Source: Cinnamomum chago
Taxonomy: Eukaryota; Streptophyta; Magnoliopsida; Laurales; Lauraceae
Length of the DNA: 64,000 nt
Direction of reading: 5' to 3'
Assembly: GCA_038049695.1 (NCBI GenBank)
Contig: CP142451.1
Location: 10,228,001 to 10,292,000, forward strand
Part shown: in pieces, positions 13,545 to 24,554 of the stretch
Numbering within the stretch: position 1 is the first letter of the stretch
Layout of the letters: each line of letters opens with the position of its first letter
Position numbers and translations under genes: made by a program
The notes under the pieces: generated by a model
Told to the model about the DNA's origin: nothing
What the model saw: only the letters and a program-made list of their open reading frames with translations
Databases searched by the model: none

Positions 13545-13828
13545 TTAATACATAGTGAAAAGGAACAAGATTTTCAAGAAAAGGAGGGGATAGATTAAAA
13601 AAAAAAAAAACCTCTTGCAAATAAGTGCTTGTATAATTTGTAATGCCTAGCCAATACAATGATAGATTAGGGGTGTTGGCATCAGCTTCCTTTCACAGAG
13701 ACACCCAAGAATTGATCCTTGGGTAATTGCATAGTGTTTAGTAATATCACAACCCATTTCAATCATCCAAGGCAGAAAAAAAAAAACGCATTGATGGAAG
13801 TACTCTTGAGACCGAACTTTTTAAGATC
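13545..13828. other. Intergenic, nothing recognised
   Basis: AT-rich spacer with two A-runs (13597-13610 and 13777-13786); no gene, repeat copy or RNA motif recognised. Confidence 0.6.
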
Positions 13829-14180
13829 TCATATGGCAACCAAATCCTTAGAGATTCCTTGCAAACTTTTCTAATGGATTTGAAAAATCCATAGTTGGCA
13901 ATTATAAGTCTTCAAGGATTTGGACTGGTGGAAATTCTCATTTTTTATGATTTTTAGATCCAACCTACCTACCCTTGAAAGTTTTGAAAATCCTAAATTT
14001 CGTGAATTTACGCATTGATGCCAATTTCTCTCAGTTATGCAACTCCGTATGCTCTGTTAGATCCTTAGAAATACAAATCCTTAACGATGAATCGTCAAAC
14101 TACGACAAGGAGAAATTCTCAAATCTACATATTACTCACGGATACCTCACTTATTTCCAAACAAGTCTTATAGCTGGCCA
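13829..14180. mobile_element. Tourist-like MITE, family M2 copy 1
   Basis: The left part ATGGCAACCAAATCCTTAG, the middle GGATTTG..TTTAGATCCAACC and the right part ending GATACCTCACTTATTTCCAAAC run collinear with the copy at 16512-16853, with many scattered differences. The ends of the better copy are inverted (GTTTGGCAAC against GTTTGGTAAC). The 117-codon frame across this copy is open by chance and has no protein-like features. Confidence 0.55.
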
Positions 14181-15567
14181 TTGGATGACAAACAAGAGAC
14201 AAGTCCAAATGTATCATACATTCGGTACATTATTTTATTTCAATACCCATAGCTGTCACAATGGATTATTGTATCATCATTATATAAAACGGGCAGTTAA
14301 GCCTACCAGAGAGTTCGACGGACTTTAGTGAATTGGGCCTTTGTACGCTCTATTTACTATGCATGCCTTGTCGAGTTAGCACCATAGCCATAAGTAAAAG
14401 GTGTAAAAGTGGTTTTGACTTCATAATAAACACAAAAATAGTAAAAGTGATTAATAATGAATGAACAAAGAAGAGTCCACAAAAAGTTGTAGCCATTTGA
14501 CCAAAAATTTCTATTTATTCAATTCCATACAAAACAAATACCTCTATATCAAGACATCTTAAGTCTCACATATATGCCCAAGGTTCCATCTCTAAATCCT
14601 CAAGTGAAAATATCACGAGAGAGAGAGATGTAATTGGATATCCGATTATTCGATCATTTGGAAGTTTTAACATGTACAAAATTGGATTTGTAACCTATCT
14701 TAGATTCTAATTCATGAGTGATCAATATGGAACCCAATTTAGATTCCAATGACTAACAAGGTCTGGTTCCGGATCAATACTAGTTGTGACCCATGGAGCC
14801 AGCATGTTAGCCCATTATTTAAAGAGGATGGGGTTTATATTTCTCCTCTCTCTATTTTGGATTCCATGCATGGAAATTTAGAATCATCTTCATGTTTATA
14901 GTATTCATTTCAAAATATTTCTTAATCCAAATTTTGTAAATGATTCGTATATTTCTTAGCTCAAACAGCTTGAATGTGTGTTTTTAAGATAGGGCTCTTG
15001 ACTTTGTATAGGCTAACATAAATAAATAAATAAATAAAATCACGTAAAAGCTTATCTATATCGGTTCTGAAGATGTTGGGATTTATGAGTTGTGGTGTCT
15101 TTTTCTTGGAACCATCCTTTACAAAGCAGTTCTGGTTTCCAAGTCTCCAAGTCCAAGTCTCCAAGTCCAGTGTGGTTCCAGCAAAGAAGTGACTCATTTA
15201 TGTCCCTACTCCTGGATCAGAAACCAAAACTTACCATGAAACACAAAACACATGTCAAGCGGGCTGTGCAAGTCCTCGGCCCACCAGATGAAACGGGCTG
15301 TGCCGGCCCAATCCGCTAGATGGAGTGGGCTGGGATGCTGGGCGTGCTCGCCGTGCCTCTTTCATTTTTTTTTCCCAATTAATTTTTTTCATCTTTTTGG
15401 TATTAAAATTAAAAATTAGAACACAAGTATGGAGAATGACAAAGATATTTAAGTGGTTCGGTCAAACTCGACCTACTCATGTTCAAATAATTAATATTAG
15501 TTCAACAAAAAATATTTTTAAAAAGACTTATTCTCTCACCTAAATTTATATTTATTATGGCTAGGGT

Positions 15568-15608
<41 letters not shown>

Positions 15609-16409
15609 GTTGGTTGGGACCTAATATCTAATTGGACACATTTCAAAGAGACACATGTGAGTCCACGAGATCCATAGTCTGAGGCACAAGTGAAGAGACC
15701 AAACCATACTTAGAGCTGATTATGTCTTAATGAGATAATATAATCATAATAAAAGTAAAAGTAACATTATATATATAAATATTTTTGGGTTACTATTATA
15801 AGTTTATAATTATTGACCAGGCCAAAGAAGAATATTAGAAAAGGATGTAATTTGGGTCAATAAATTTTGTTTGGTTTCAATTAAACTCAAGTTCTCAACC
15901 TATTTTCCAAGCTTACCTTGCCAAACAAAGCCATCTAGTGATGTTTGGTAGGTGCCAAAATAAAAAATGCACAAAAGAAGTTTGTGTTTTTTTTTGGCCC
16001 AATTTTGACAGTGATTTTGTTACAATGGGCCCACCTGTTATATAATGATTGACGTCTTTTATATTTTTTTTTGGTAAATAAAACTTTGATTAAAAGAAAC
16101 AAACTGGGAGGGTTAGTATTTATAGACTTTGTAAAATTGAAAAGAAAATAAAATACCTTTTATATGACCGTTTTATAGCTGTTTGGGGGTTAAAATAAAT
16201 AATTTTTAAAAAAATAGTCATTTTTGGGCGGGCCGGGCCTATCGTGCTTGGCAGGCCACAGAGGCCAACCCACGTGCCTGGCGGGCCGTGCTAAACAGGC
16301 CAACGGGCCCAGGCTCCTTAGCCTAGCAAGATGATCACGGGCCATGCCCTGTGGGCCGTTAACTCAACACTGCCCGGCCCATTTGACATGCCAACACACA
16401 CACTCCACT
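14181..16409. other. Intergenic, low-complexity and AT-rich
   Basis: No gene supported. 15250-15350 and 16222-16390 carry reiterated GGGCTG, GGCCGGGC and GGCCAACC words as in the neighbouring hAT-like elements. 15572-15606 is a TA run. AT-rich sequence fills the rest. The tail of an element may lie near 16055-16095 (T-run followed by an AAACTTTGATTAAAAG phrase). Confidence 0.55.
15572..15606. repeat. (TA)n microsatellite
   Basis: About 17 uninterrupted TA units, preceded by CTAGGGTTGTG and followed by GGGTTGGTTGGG. Confidence 0.9.
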
Positions 16410-17120
16410 TAAGGGTGTCCATGGGTTAGGCGGGGCTAAGCTAGGTCATATCTAGGCATGACCTGCTTTAGAAACACATGCCCGTATTTGGTCCAAGCTC
16501 GACAACGGCCATAAAGTCATGTTTGGCAACCAAATCTTTAGGGAAAAGATTTTTTTATTTCCATAAAGTTAGGGTAGATCCATGTTTGGCAATTGTAAAT
16601 TCCTAAGAATTTGGATGAATGAAAATCCTCATTTGTTGGGATTTTCAGATCCAACCACCCCATATAGGATTTGAAAATCCTCTCTTAAGTGGATTTGCAC
16701 ACCTAACCCTATTTTTCTTAGTTATTTGCATCGATACACACTAATATCAATATAAAATCTTCGACTATACAAATCCCTAGTAAGGAATCTTTGTTCCAGT
16801 GGTAGTAAAGAATCATTGGATCTATGGATTCCTCGCCTGTTACCAAACGTGCCCTAAATGTTAGGCCTGATCCCGCACATATAGTCAATCAGGCCTTGCC
16901 AAGCCAGGCTTTTATTAGTTGTTTAGATTTTTTAGCAATTCTTTGGACAAATGGATCGCTAAATTACAAGCAGGCCAGGCTGATCCAGGCTTTGGGCTTT
17001 TTATCACTGAGTCCAAGCCCGGCCCAAATATTAATGGACCTAGATTTACATCCAAGCTTGGCCCAAAGAGGACTGGGTCCGGATCGGACTCAGGCTGTCC
17101 CAACCCATACGCACCCCTTA
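16410..17120. mobile_element. Non-autonomous hAT-like element, split by a MITE
   Basis: The left end is TAAGGGTGTCCATGGGTTAGG and the inverted right end TAAGGGGTGCGTATGGGTTGGG. Flanks ACTCCACT (16402-16409) and GTTCCACT (17121-17128) agree at 6 of 8 positions, a decayed 8-bp target duplication. The inside repeats GGCC-rich words (CCAGGC, GGCCC, GGGTCCGGATC). A Tourist-like MITE occupies 16512-16853, so this is a nested insertion. Confidence 0.5.
16512..16853. mobile_element. Tourist-like MITE, family M2 copy 2 (nested)
   Basis: The left end AGTCATGTTTGGCAAC pairs with the inverted right end GGGCACGTTTGGTAAC. TAA lies directly outside both ends, the trinucleotide duplicated by PIF/Harbinger-type elements. 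The interior is AT-rich and non-coding, homologous to 13829-14180. It sits inside the hAT-like element 16410-17120. The superfamily call is inferred from terminus and TAA only. Confidence 0.55.
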
Positions 17121-17128
17121 GTTCCACT

Positions 17129-18600
17129 ATTAAATTCATAGCTAAAGCTTTATATTAAAAAAAAAAATCATAGCTAAAGATATACTATTACCCAAAGATA
17201 AGGAAAAAAAAAAAGCTAGAGGTCTACCATGGTGCGTCTAAACAAGACCAATACATAGATTTTATTGTTCCTAGATCGCTAAGCTTCTTGTGTATTTGTT
17301 GGGCCAGAGCCCAAGAATATACTACAAGTTGTAGTAATGAAACTTGCTTAAGACTAATTTTCTTCATATATTGACTTTTTTTTGTCAGGAATGATGCATT
17401 GGACTGGAGGACCAGGAAGGAAACGATCACCCAAACTTTTTTTTTTTCTTTATTTAAAAGGTGCAAACACCACTCAACCATGACTCCACCCGCGCATTGG
17501 CCATATATTGGCATTGGCCTAAATCCATCACAGCCAAAATAGGATCAACCTTAATGGAAGGAAAAAATGGAAAAAAAAATTGCAGACAGATTAATGAACT
17601 AATGATGCAACACATGACAATCAGAGATCTTACATTCTAACTATTTACAGCCTGATTTTTTTTCCGATAAAAACTCACACACCCATGCCTACACATATAC
17701 AACCCTACCACTGGAACTGAGCCCTAATTATTTTTGTGAAGATGGAGGTGCCATGTGAAAGAATTATTGGTTCCACATGAATATCGAAACCGAATTCGTC
17801 AAGAATCTTTGTGCGTTTCGATATGAGATAGATCAAGAATTATTGAAAGTTCATTTGCAGCACACCTTCGGACTTGATCTGGTGTGAGCTCCATGGCAGT
17901 TGGATCATACAATTTTCTAACACCTTATAAGGACTACAATGGGGCGGGTTTGGTATGTAGTAGGTAAATCTAAATTCACTCTGTTTTAAATTTATTTCAT
18001 CTAAATCCAACCCACCCGTGACAGGTCATTTGCATGTAATACTAAACCCGCCAGAGATGTTCATGTCAGGTCAAATTAAAGCTTAAAAATTATAAAATAC
18101 ATAAACGCATGGAAATAAGTGTGGTGAAGATCAACAAACCCACCCAAGGCGAACCAAGAAAACCACCATCAAACCCTCACCACCTAATAGGAGCGCGTGG
18201 AGGCAGGACCCGTTTAAATCCTACCCATTGCCATTCCAAATGCCTTCTTTTTTTTCCTTCTCTAGTGCCTCACCTCACGTGCACTTGGTGGAAACTCCAA
18301 CTCTGGAAGTGGACCAAGTGGTTGATCGACTCAGATTTCCCCCTGAACGAACTATCACAGCATTGGCAGGGTGAAAATTGTTGGACCTGAAATCTATCCA
18401 ACACAACCTTCATAATTTGCACTATGTGGATTGAATTGCTCCCCTGCCACCTGTGTTTAGATAATGAGGTCACATTGAAGTGGTCCCCGACTACGTGTTC
18501 CGTTGATTAGGCCACATTGGGGTGAACCCCCCCCCCACCCACGCGTTCGGTAGACGAGGCAGAGGCCACACCAGGCTTTTGTGGTGTGCAAGACCATCTT
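17129..18600. other. Intergenic, upstream of the ATL gene
   Basis: No gene supported. A patch at 17936-18070 contains GGGGCGGGTTTGG and an opposed AAACCCGCC, resembling another decayed hAT-like element. A minus-strand GTTTTTATCGGAAAAAAAA near 17655-17675 resembles a SINE/LINE tail. A run of C (18529-18537) is also present. The last few hundred bases before 19053 are CT-rich and probably include the ATL promoter and leader. Confidence 0.5.
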
Positions 18601-19052
18601 CCAAATTAATACAAACTGAAGAAGCCGCGTGATTGGGAGACACTGCACAAGTTTCATCAATTCATTGAATTCCAATCCTATCTCTCTCCTCCTCCCCTCT
18701 TGCATTTCATTTCCATCTATTCAATTCTCTCTCTCTCTGAAACTAAATCCATATGAACTCCCGCCTTTTCCATGGCATTGCAATAAAAATCTCAACTTTC
18801 TTTTGGCTCTTCTCATTCAAGATTGTACCAAGCACACTTCAAAACATTATTTATCTGTTTCAAACAAGTCCCAACATCTTAAACCTTCATATTCATTCAT
18901 TCAACCTATGCATTGTCCTTTCTATTCGAAACCAAAGAAGACCCACTCCCTCTTCAATCTTGTTCTGTTAGGATTCCTACACTCACTCCCATTTTTATCT
19001 CTGCTGTGATTTATATCACTTGGGTTTTTAAGGTTTTTAGAATTCATTTGCT

Positions 19053-20078
19053 ATGGAGTCTACTCATAGAGGCTACAGCTTCTCACCTGGGTCTTCTTCT
19101 TCAGATGCCAATTTCCCCATATTGACTCTTGCCATACTAGGAATAGTTAGCACAGGTCTCTTGCTTGTATGCTACTATCTCTTTGTTACCAAGTGCTGCT
19201 TGGATTGGCACCAATTCAGCCTTCTGAGGCGGCTAGTTTCGAACTCTCAAGGCCTTCAGGGGGAAGAGAGATTGATAATCTATTCTTCTACAATCAGGAA
19301 CCAGGGTCTTGACGAATCGGTGATCCGCGCCATTCCAACCTTCCAATTCAAGAGACGGGTTGTGGGAGGAGGAAACAGTGATAAGGAGACCATCCATGAT
19401 TGTGCAGTCTGTTTGAATGAGTTCCAAGAAGATGAGAAGCTAAGGCTCTTACCCAAATGTTCTCATGCCTTCCATATTGACTGCATAGATACATGGCTCC
19501 AGAGCAATGCCACCTGCCCTCTTTGCAGGTCAAGCATTTCAATCACAAGCCCATTTCTCCCTCAACAGCTCATTGCCCAAAACCCATATCATGGTTCTCA
19601 TCAAAGCACCCATCGACTCACTGGTGGAGATCCAAATGTAGTGATAGAAGTGGTCCCTGCAGATGGAAATGATCAGACCTCAACAAGTGAAGATTTGAAG
19701 AATTCTGCAGAGATTTCACCCCCATCTATGGCTGGTCCTCAGAATCAATTTCCAAGAAAGATGGAAGGAAGGACCCTGTCCAAGAAAACAAGGAGATTCT
19801 ACCATGTTTCTAGCATGGGAGATGAGTGCATTGATGTTAGAGTGAAGGATGACCAATTTTCCATCAACCCAATTCGTCGATCTTTTTCTATGGATTCTTC
19901 ATCTGATAGACAGCTCTTTCTTTCAATTCAAGAGACCCTGCAGCAGAATCTTCACCTAAATGAGGTTAGTGACGGTAGTAGTGATGAAACCAGTATAAGA
20001 ATCCGAAGATCCTTCTTCTCACTTGGCCATGGCAGGGGATCCAGAAATTCAGTAATTCCAGTCCAATTCGACCCGTAG
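19053..20078 (+). CDS. RING-H2 finger E3 ubiquitin ligase, ATL family (ATL1/ATL16-like)
   Basis: Intronless 341-aa protein starting at ATG 19053, the first ATG before the membrane segment. One hydrophobic segment spans residues 22-45, followed by basic and cysteine residues (KCCLDWH). The ATL-typical GLD motif is at 85-87 within NQGLDESVIRAIPTF. A RING-H2 finger covers 117-158 with ligands C117, C120, C136, H138, H141, C144, C155 and C158, the exact ATL spacing; W148 and the proline after C155 are also in place. The C-terminal half is Ser-rich and probably unstructured, with an RRSFSMDSS stretch near 275. ATL proteins are membrane-anchored ligases that recruit E2 enzymes, often in defence or stress signalling; the substrate here is unknown. 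Lack of introns is usual for the family. A CT-rich leader lies upstream and AATAAA at 20171-20176 may be the poly-A signal. The family call is firm; which ATL subgroup is less so. Confidence 0.95.
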   Translation: MESTHRGYSFSPGSSSSDANFPILTLAILGIVSTGLLLVCYYLFVTKCCLDWHQFSLLRRLVSNSQGLQGEERLIIYSSTIRNQGLDESVIRAIPTFQFKRRVVGGGNSDKETIHDCAVCLNEFQEDEKLRLLPKCSHAFHIDCIDTWLQSNATCPLCRSSISITSPFLPQQLIAQNPYHGSHQSTHRLTGGDPNVVIEVVPADGNDQTSTSEDLKNSAEISPPSMAGPQNQFPRKMEGRTLSKKTRRFYHVSSMGDECIDVRVKDDQFSINPIRRSFSMDSSSDRQLFLSIQETLQQNLHLNEVSDGSSDETSIRIRRSFFSLGHGRGSRNSVIPVQFDP

Positions 20079-20176
20079 TTCAATTGAAATTTGATAGTGA
20101 TTGTAATGTTTGTGGTACCCAAAAAAGAATTTAGTCTGGTCAAGCTGTAGTTATGTGGGCATTTGTAGTGAATAAA

Positions 20177-22456
20177 GATTGAAATATGTCATTAGTGCAA
20201 ATCTGAAATTGGTAGAAAAACTGTGAAAAAAATGCACATATGGCTTCTATAGGAGAGAGATTTGCTTGTCCCCATGAGCTGCATATGTGGGTTTTTAAAT
20301 TAGCCTTGTAATTTGTGGTCTGTGTCTATTACTTTACCCGGACCACCTGGCCAGTTATGAGGGCATTAATACTACAGCAGCATGTATTTGAAATTTGAAG
20401 TTTTCTGTTCCATCATCTTGCATGCTCTTTTCTCTTGAAAGTGATACAACATTTTTCTATTTACTCATGGAAAGCGATGTTTACAACAAAATCTTTTGGG
20501 GAAGCATCGTAAAAAGAAATGCCTTAATCAGAGGGTTCTGACCCAAATTCCATCTAAATCATAGTACTTATCCCACTCTTAGATTGATTTGATTCATTGA
20601 CCAAACATGAATTTGGATAAGTGAATCATGTGTTTTACATATGATCAAATCAATGATCACTCTGTTTTGACTAAGTGAGCGGTAGGGAGCCAGTAAAAAA
20701 AATTTCCTGTCATGTGTTGACACTTGCCAAATCTTGCTCTAACAACTCTACCGGGTTTTTGAGAAGCTAATCACATGTTTTATGCATGATCAGATCAATC
20801 CAATGGTGGGCCCTCCCTCAGTTGGAGAGAAAGTCCTTCACCTAATTTGCTCTCACTCTTTTTTCTGGTAGTTTTGTTTTTCTGGTAGTTGAATAATCAT
20901 CTGATGGGGATTGAAATAGAATACAGTTTGTTGGGGTTCTGTAATGAGTTGGGTCGGCTGATGGGGTTGAGGTTTGGTCATGGTTGTTGGGACAGGGTTT
21001 CACCAACTATTGGTTGATTGTTGGAAGGCACAGCTCAATGCATGCATACAAAGATCTAATATAAAGAAACAGAATTGTGTATTTGCAAAATCCCACCTTA
21101 TCCTTCCCCTTATTAGTAGATCCCCCCTCATTTCTGGAAAATAATTTGTAGATGCCCTTGCAGTCACATTCAAATCAAGCCAAGCCTACTACAATTGTGA
21201 CTTTAGAGTGTTAAATGACGGAAATGGTCATTTTTTTCAATGTTAAAAATGCCCCCCAAAAACTTTAGTTACCCATCACCTTTTATGGAACTTTGTTAGA
21301 AAAAGAAAAATCCAACTGAATGTGTTTTATGAGAAATTTGAAAGGGTGCAAAATCAGAACCATTCATCAGGAGAGGCCCACTAAGAACATGGGCTGAAAA
21401 CAGGATAGTACATTCATCAGGTGTCCCCCATACATGTTTATTGTGGATGTTGTTTTAATTTTGAGAGATTTATTGGTTTATTCTCCAAGTATACACTGCA
21501 AATTGTCCCACCATTTTTTTTAATGAAGTCACAGAGGTGAAAGGTAATTAAGCTAACTGGAACATTTTCATTATTTTTAAAGATTGTGGGGCATTCTTAT
21601 TTATTTGAGAGGTTTCTTCTTTTTTTTTCAAAGCACTTATACATGGGAGTGAGAGTGTCTACAAATAGCTTTAAAGATGTAAGGGGGGATCTACTAATTT
21701 CAATTTATTTAGAGTTTAGGGTGAGGGTTGGGGTTGGGGTCCATCCCTTGAAAAAATTAAACAATGAAAGAGGACCCTGTCTCTTTCTTAAAAAAACACA
21801 ACTAATTCTGTTTCCTTCCAATTATTTCAGTTGTTAGTTGTTAGAGAGAGTTTGATTCTAAATTCATGCACAAGGTGTTTGATTGAAACATGTACTTGTT
21901 GTGGGAGCCAGGTTGGTCGTTTATGACTGGGCCACCTCCAGGCCTGACCCAGCTGGCATAGATTGTGCGAGAATTGAGCTATATTTTGGCCACATTTGTC
22001 ACATCTCACATGGGAAAGCTCAGTTTTTGTACACTAGTTTTAGCATGAGGAGGTCCTCAAGCTGCAGCACAATTGGTAATGGAGGTGAGTGAGGGAGTTA
22101 GAGTGCTTGAGTTTGAATTCCAATTCTAGAGAGAGAGAAAAAACAAAAAAAAGGAAAAAATATCATAGGAAGAGAAGAATATTGGCTTTAACTTTTTCCA
22201 TCCCAAATAGGAAGAAGAAGGGAAAAACCGTTTTTTCATTCTTTTGTACAGGATTGAGTTCCTATGGATCCCATGCCTATAGAGTTTGTTTTGCACTCAT
22301 TCATGTAAATAATGCACATGCGTGATATTTTTGCATAATTGCATTTGTTTGAGCTCATTTAATCATCACATTTACAAATGAGGTGAGTAAATGAGGTAAT
22401 TTTCAGCCTTTCATTTACATGCCCATAAGGTGGTAAGTGACTAAATATGTAAATGA
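20177..22456. other. Intergenic, between ATL and the hAT element
   Basis: Short frames only, none with domain-like content. Sequence is mostly unique-looking AT-rich DNA. I recognise no RNA gene or repeat copy apart from small T-runs near 21483-21510 and 21610-21625. Confidence 0.55.
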
Positions 22457-22464
22457 GAAGGAGT

Positions 22465-22480
22465 CAGGGGCGGATCTAGG
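22465..22480 (+). repeat. Left terminal inverted repeat of hAT element
   Basis: 16-bp terminus CAGGGGCGGATCTAGG, directly preceded by target duplication GAAGGAGT (22457-22464). Confidence 0.93.
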
Positions 22481-24554
22481 GGGGGCCTGGGGTGGCTGCA
22501 GCCCACCCAAGCTTTCAGCCCAAAAAAAAAAAAAGATTTTGAGTTTTGGGCCCGGTCTCACAAGCCACAAGGCCCACAACCCAACTCTCAAAACAGTCAA
22601 AATCCTTTTTTTTTATTCTCTGTCCCTTTTCTCTGTTACCTCTCATAGACTCATCCTCTTCTAGTCTTCTGCTTCAGCCTTCATTGCTTCACCGTCTTGG
22701 CGTCTTCACCTTCAGGGGCTGGTCTGCTCACTGCTGGAAAGTGGAAAGGGTGGTGCTGGTCTGCTCACTGCTGGAGCCTGGAAAGGTTGTCTCTGTCCCT
22801 TTTCTTTCTTTTTGTTGGGTTTTGTTGGGTTTTTTCTTGTGGGTTTTCTCCTCCTCATGATTGACCCTGCAGTAGTGGGCTCCACAGTCCACACCCTCTG
22901 AAGGTTGAAGAAGATGAGTGTTGGACAACTGCAGGAGTTGAGGAGATCAGGTGGGCTTCAATGTTTCAGGATTTGAAACCCACTTGAGGGATCCCTCTGC
23001 TTTTATTCTGCTGAATGGTGAGAGATAGATTTTTTTTATTGTTCTTTCATCAGTTACTTTTGGATTGAGAATGTTTGATTAGATTTTTGGGTTTTGGGTG
23101 TTGAGGTTTTTTTTTTTTCTTTCCTGTTTCTATTTCGTTTGTGAGTAGGTGGTTACTGGTTAGAGAGAGCCAGAGCCTTGTCATTAGGAGGGGTCAATAT
23201 TATGGCTCCATTGATGGACTTATAAGCCTAACAATAAGATTCTCTTATTCTTGGCATCCCATTGATTCGCTGCAGCCTGCAGACGTATTATCATCTAGTG
23301 AATGATGATATTTTGAGTATTTAGAGAAACTGAGAATTAATAGTGAGGTCATCCATTATAATCGAGATAGGGATGTATCCAAATCAGCACCATTATTGTA
23401 TATTATATGCAATATACATAATTAAGAATATTACTATATATTAGGGTAATATTACTATATATAATATTATATTATATTTACATAAATATATGATAATAAA
23501 TTTCAGCTTGGGTCGAATCTTATTGGCAATTTGGCATGAGGTTATGGTCATTTGGAAGCAGATCAGCATGGTGGTGAATTTAAATCAAGTTCAGATCAAA
23601 GTTAACAGAACTCTAAAAACATTTTGAGAAACTGCTCATTGTTGGAACATGATTCTTTTTTTTTTCTTTTTCTTTTTTTGTGCTGAGTTGGCCCACCGGG
23701 TCATAGCCTTTTACTCTTTTGTTCCATATCCAAGTTCTCAGAAAGTAGTTGTGTTGAAACTCTTCTGCATCTGATTTTAGTTGAGCAATAAATGAAGTGG
23801 GTGTTTGATATCTTTGGTTTATAACAAACAATTGGGCTGGCCTCAGGTGCCTGGATTGGCTGTGCCCATTGATAGGATCTATTCACAGATTTAGTTAATT
23901 TGGTCTATAGGTTACAAATCTACCAAATAATATAACATATTGTTATGGTTACAACCCGACCCATCTTAGCCCTAATTCATGAATGGTCCATCCAAATTTG
24001 TTTTTATGATGGGTTAAGGACCACTAGTAGTAGTCCCCTTTTGGGCAATTTGGATGAAGTGTCTCTATTTTGTGAATTTTTGTGTTCCTAAAAGCTACTT
24101 GTAGATACTTCTTTTGTTGGTAATATAGCGCAAGTTCCCAGCATCAATCCACCATGTCTTTTGTATACGTCATCCTTGGTTTGTGTAAAATTAAACGATC
24201 CATTTGCATACCCCTTTATCTTGATTAACTTTCAAATTTTGGAAAATAGAGACATCTTCAATGGATGGAAATAGGGGATGAAGGTAATGCAAACCATCTG
24301 AGTATCTGATTTCCATCATCATCATTGTTGTTGTTGTTTTATACTTGGTTGCATGATACTTTGCCTTCTCTGGAATGTTATTTGTCCCTGTTATGGGTTA
24401 TTTGTGAGGGATTGATTTGTTACCCAGGTGTGTTATTTGTCCGTCATGGGTTGATTTGTGAGGCATTAGGTTTTCACAATACAAGAGATTCTTAGGAAAA
24501 AAAAATTAAAACTAGTCTTATGTATTGTATATTGATGATTATTTACTATCTTAG

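Noticed and set aside
13975..14328. 117-codon plus-strand frame
   Set aside because: Mostly inside MITE family M2; the homologous copy at 16512 has no such frame.
18109..18705. Small frames upstream of the ATL gene
   Set aside because: No domain, biased composition, and overlap with promoter-like and repeat-like sequence.
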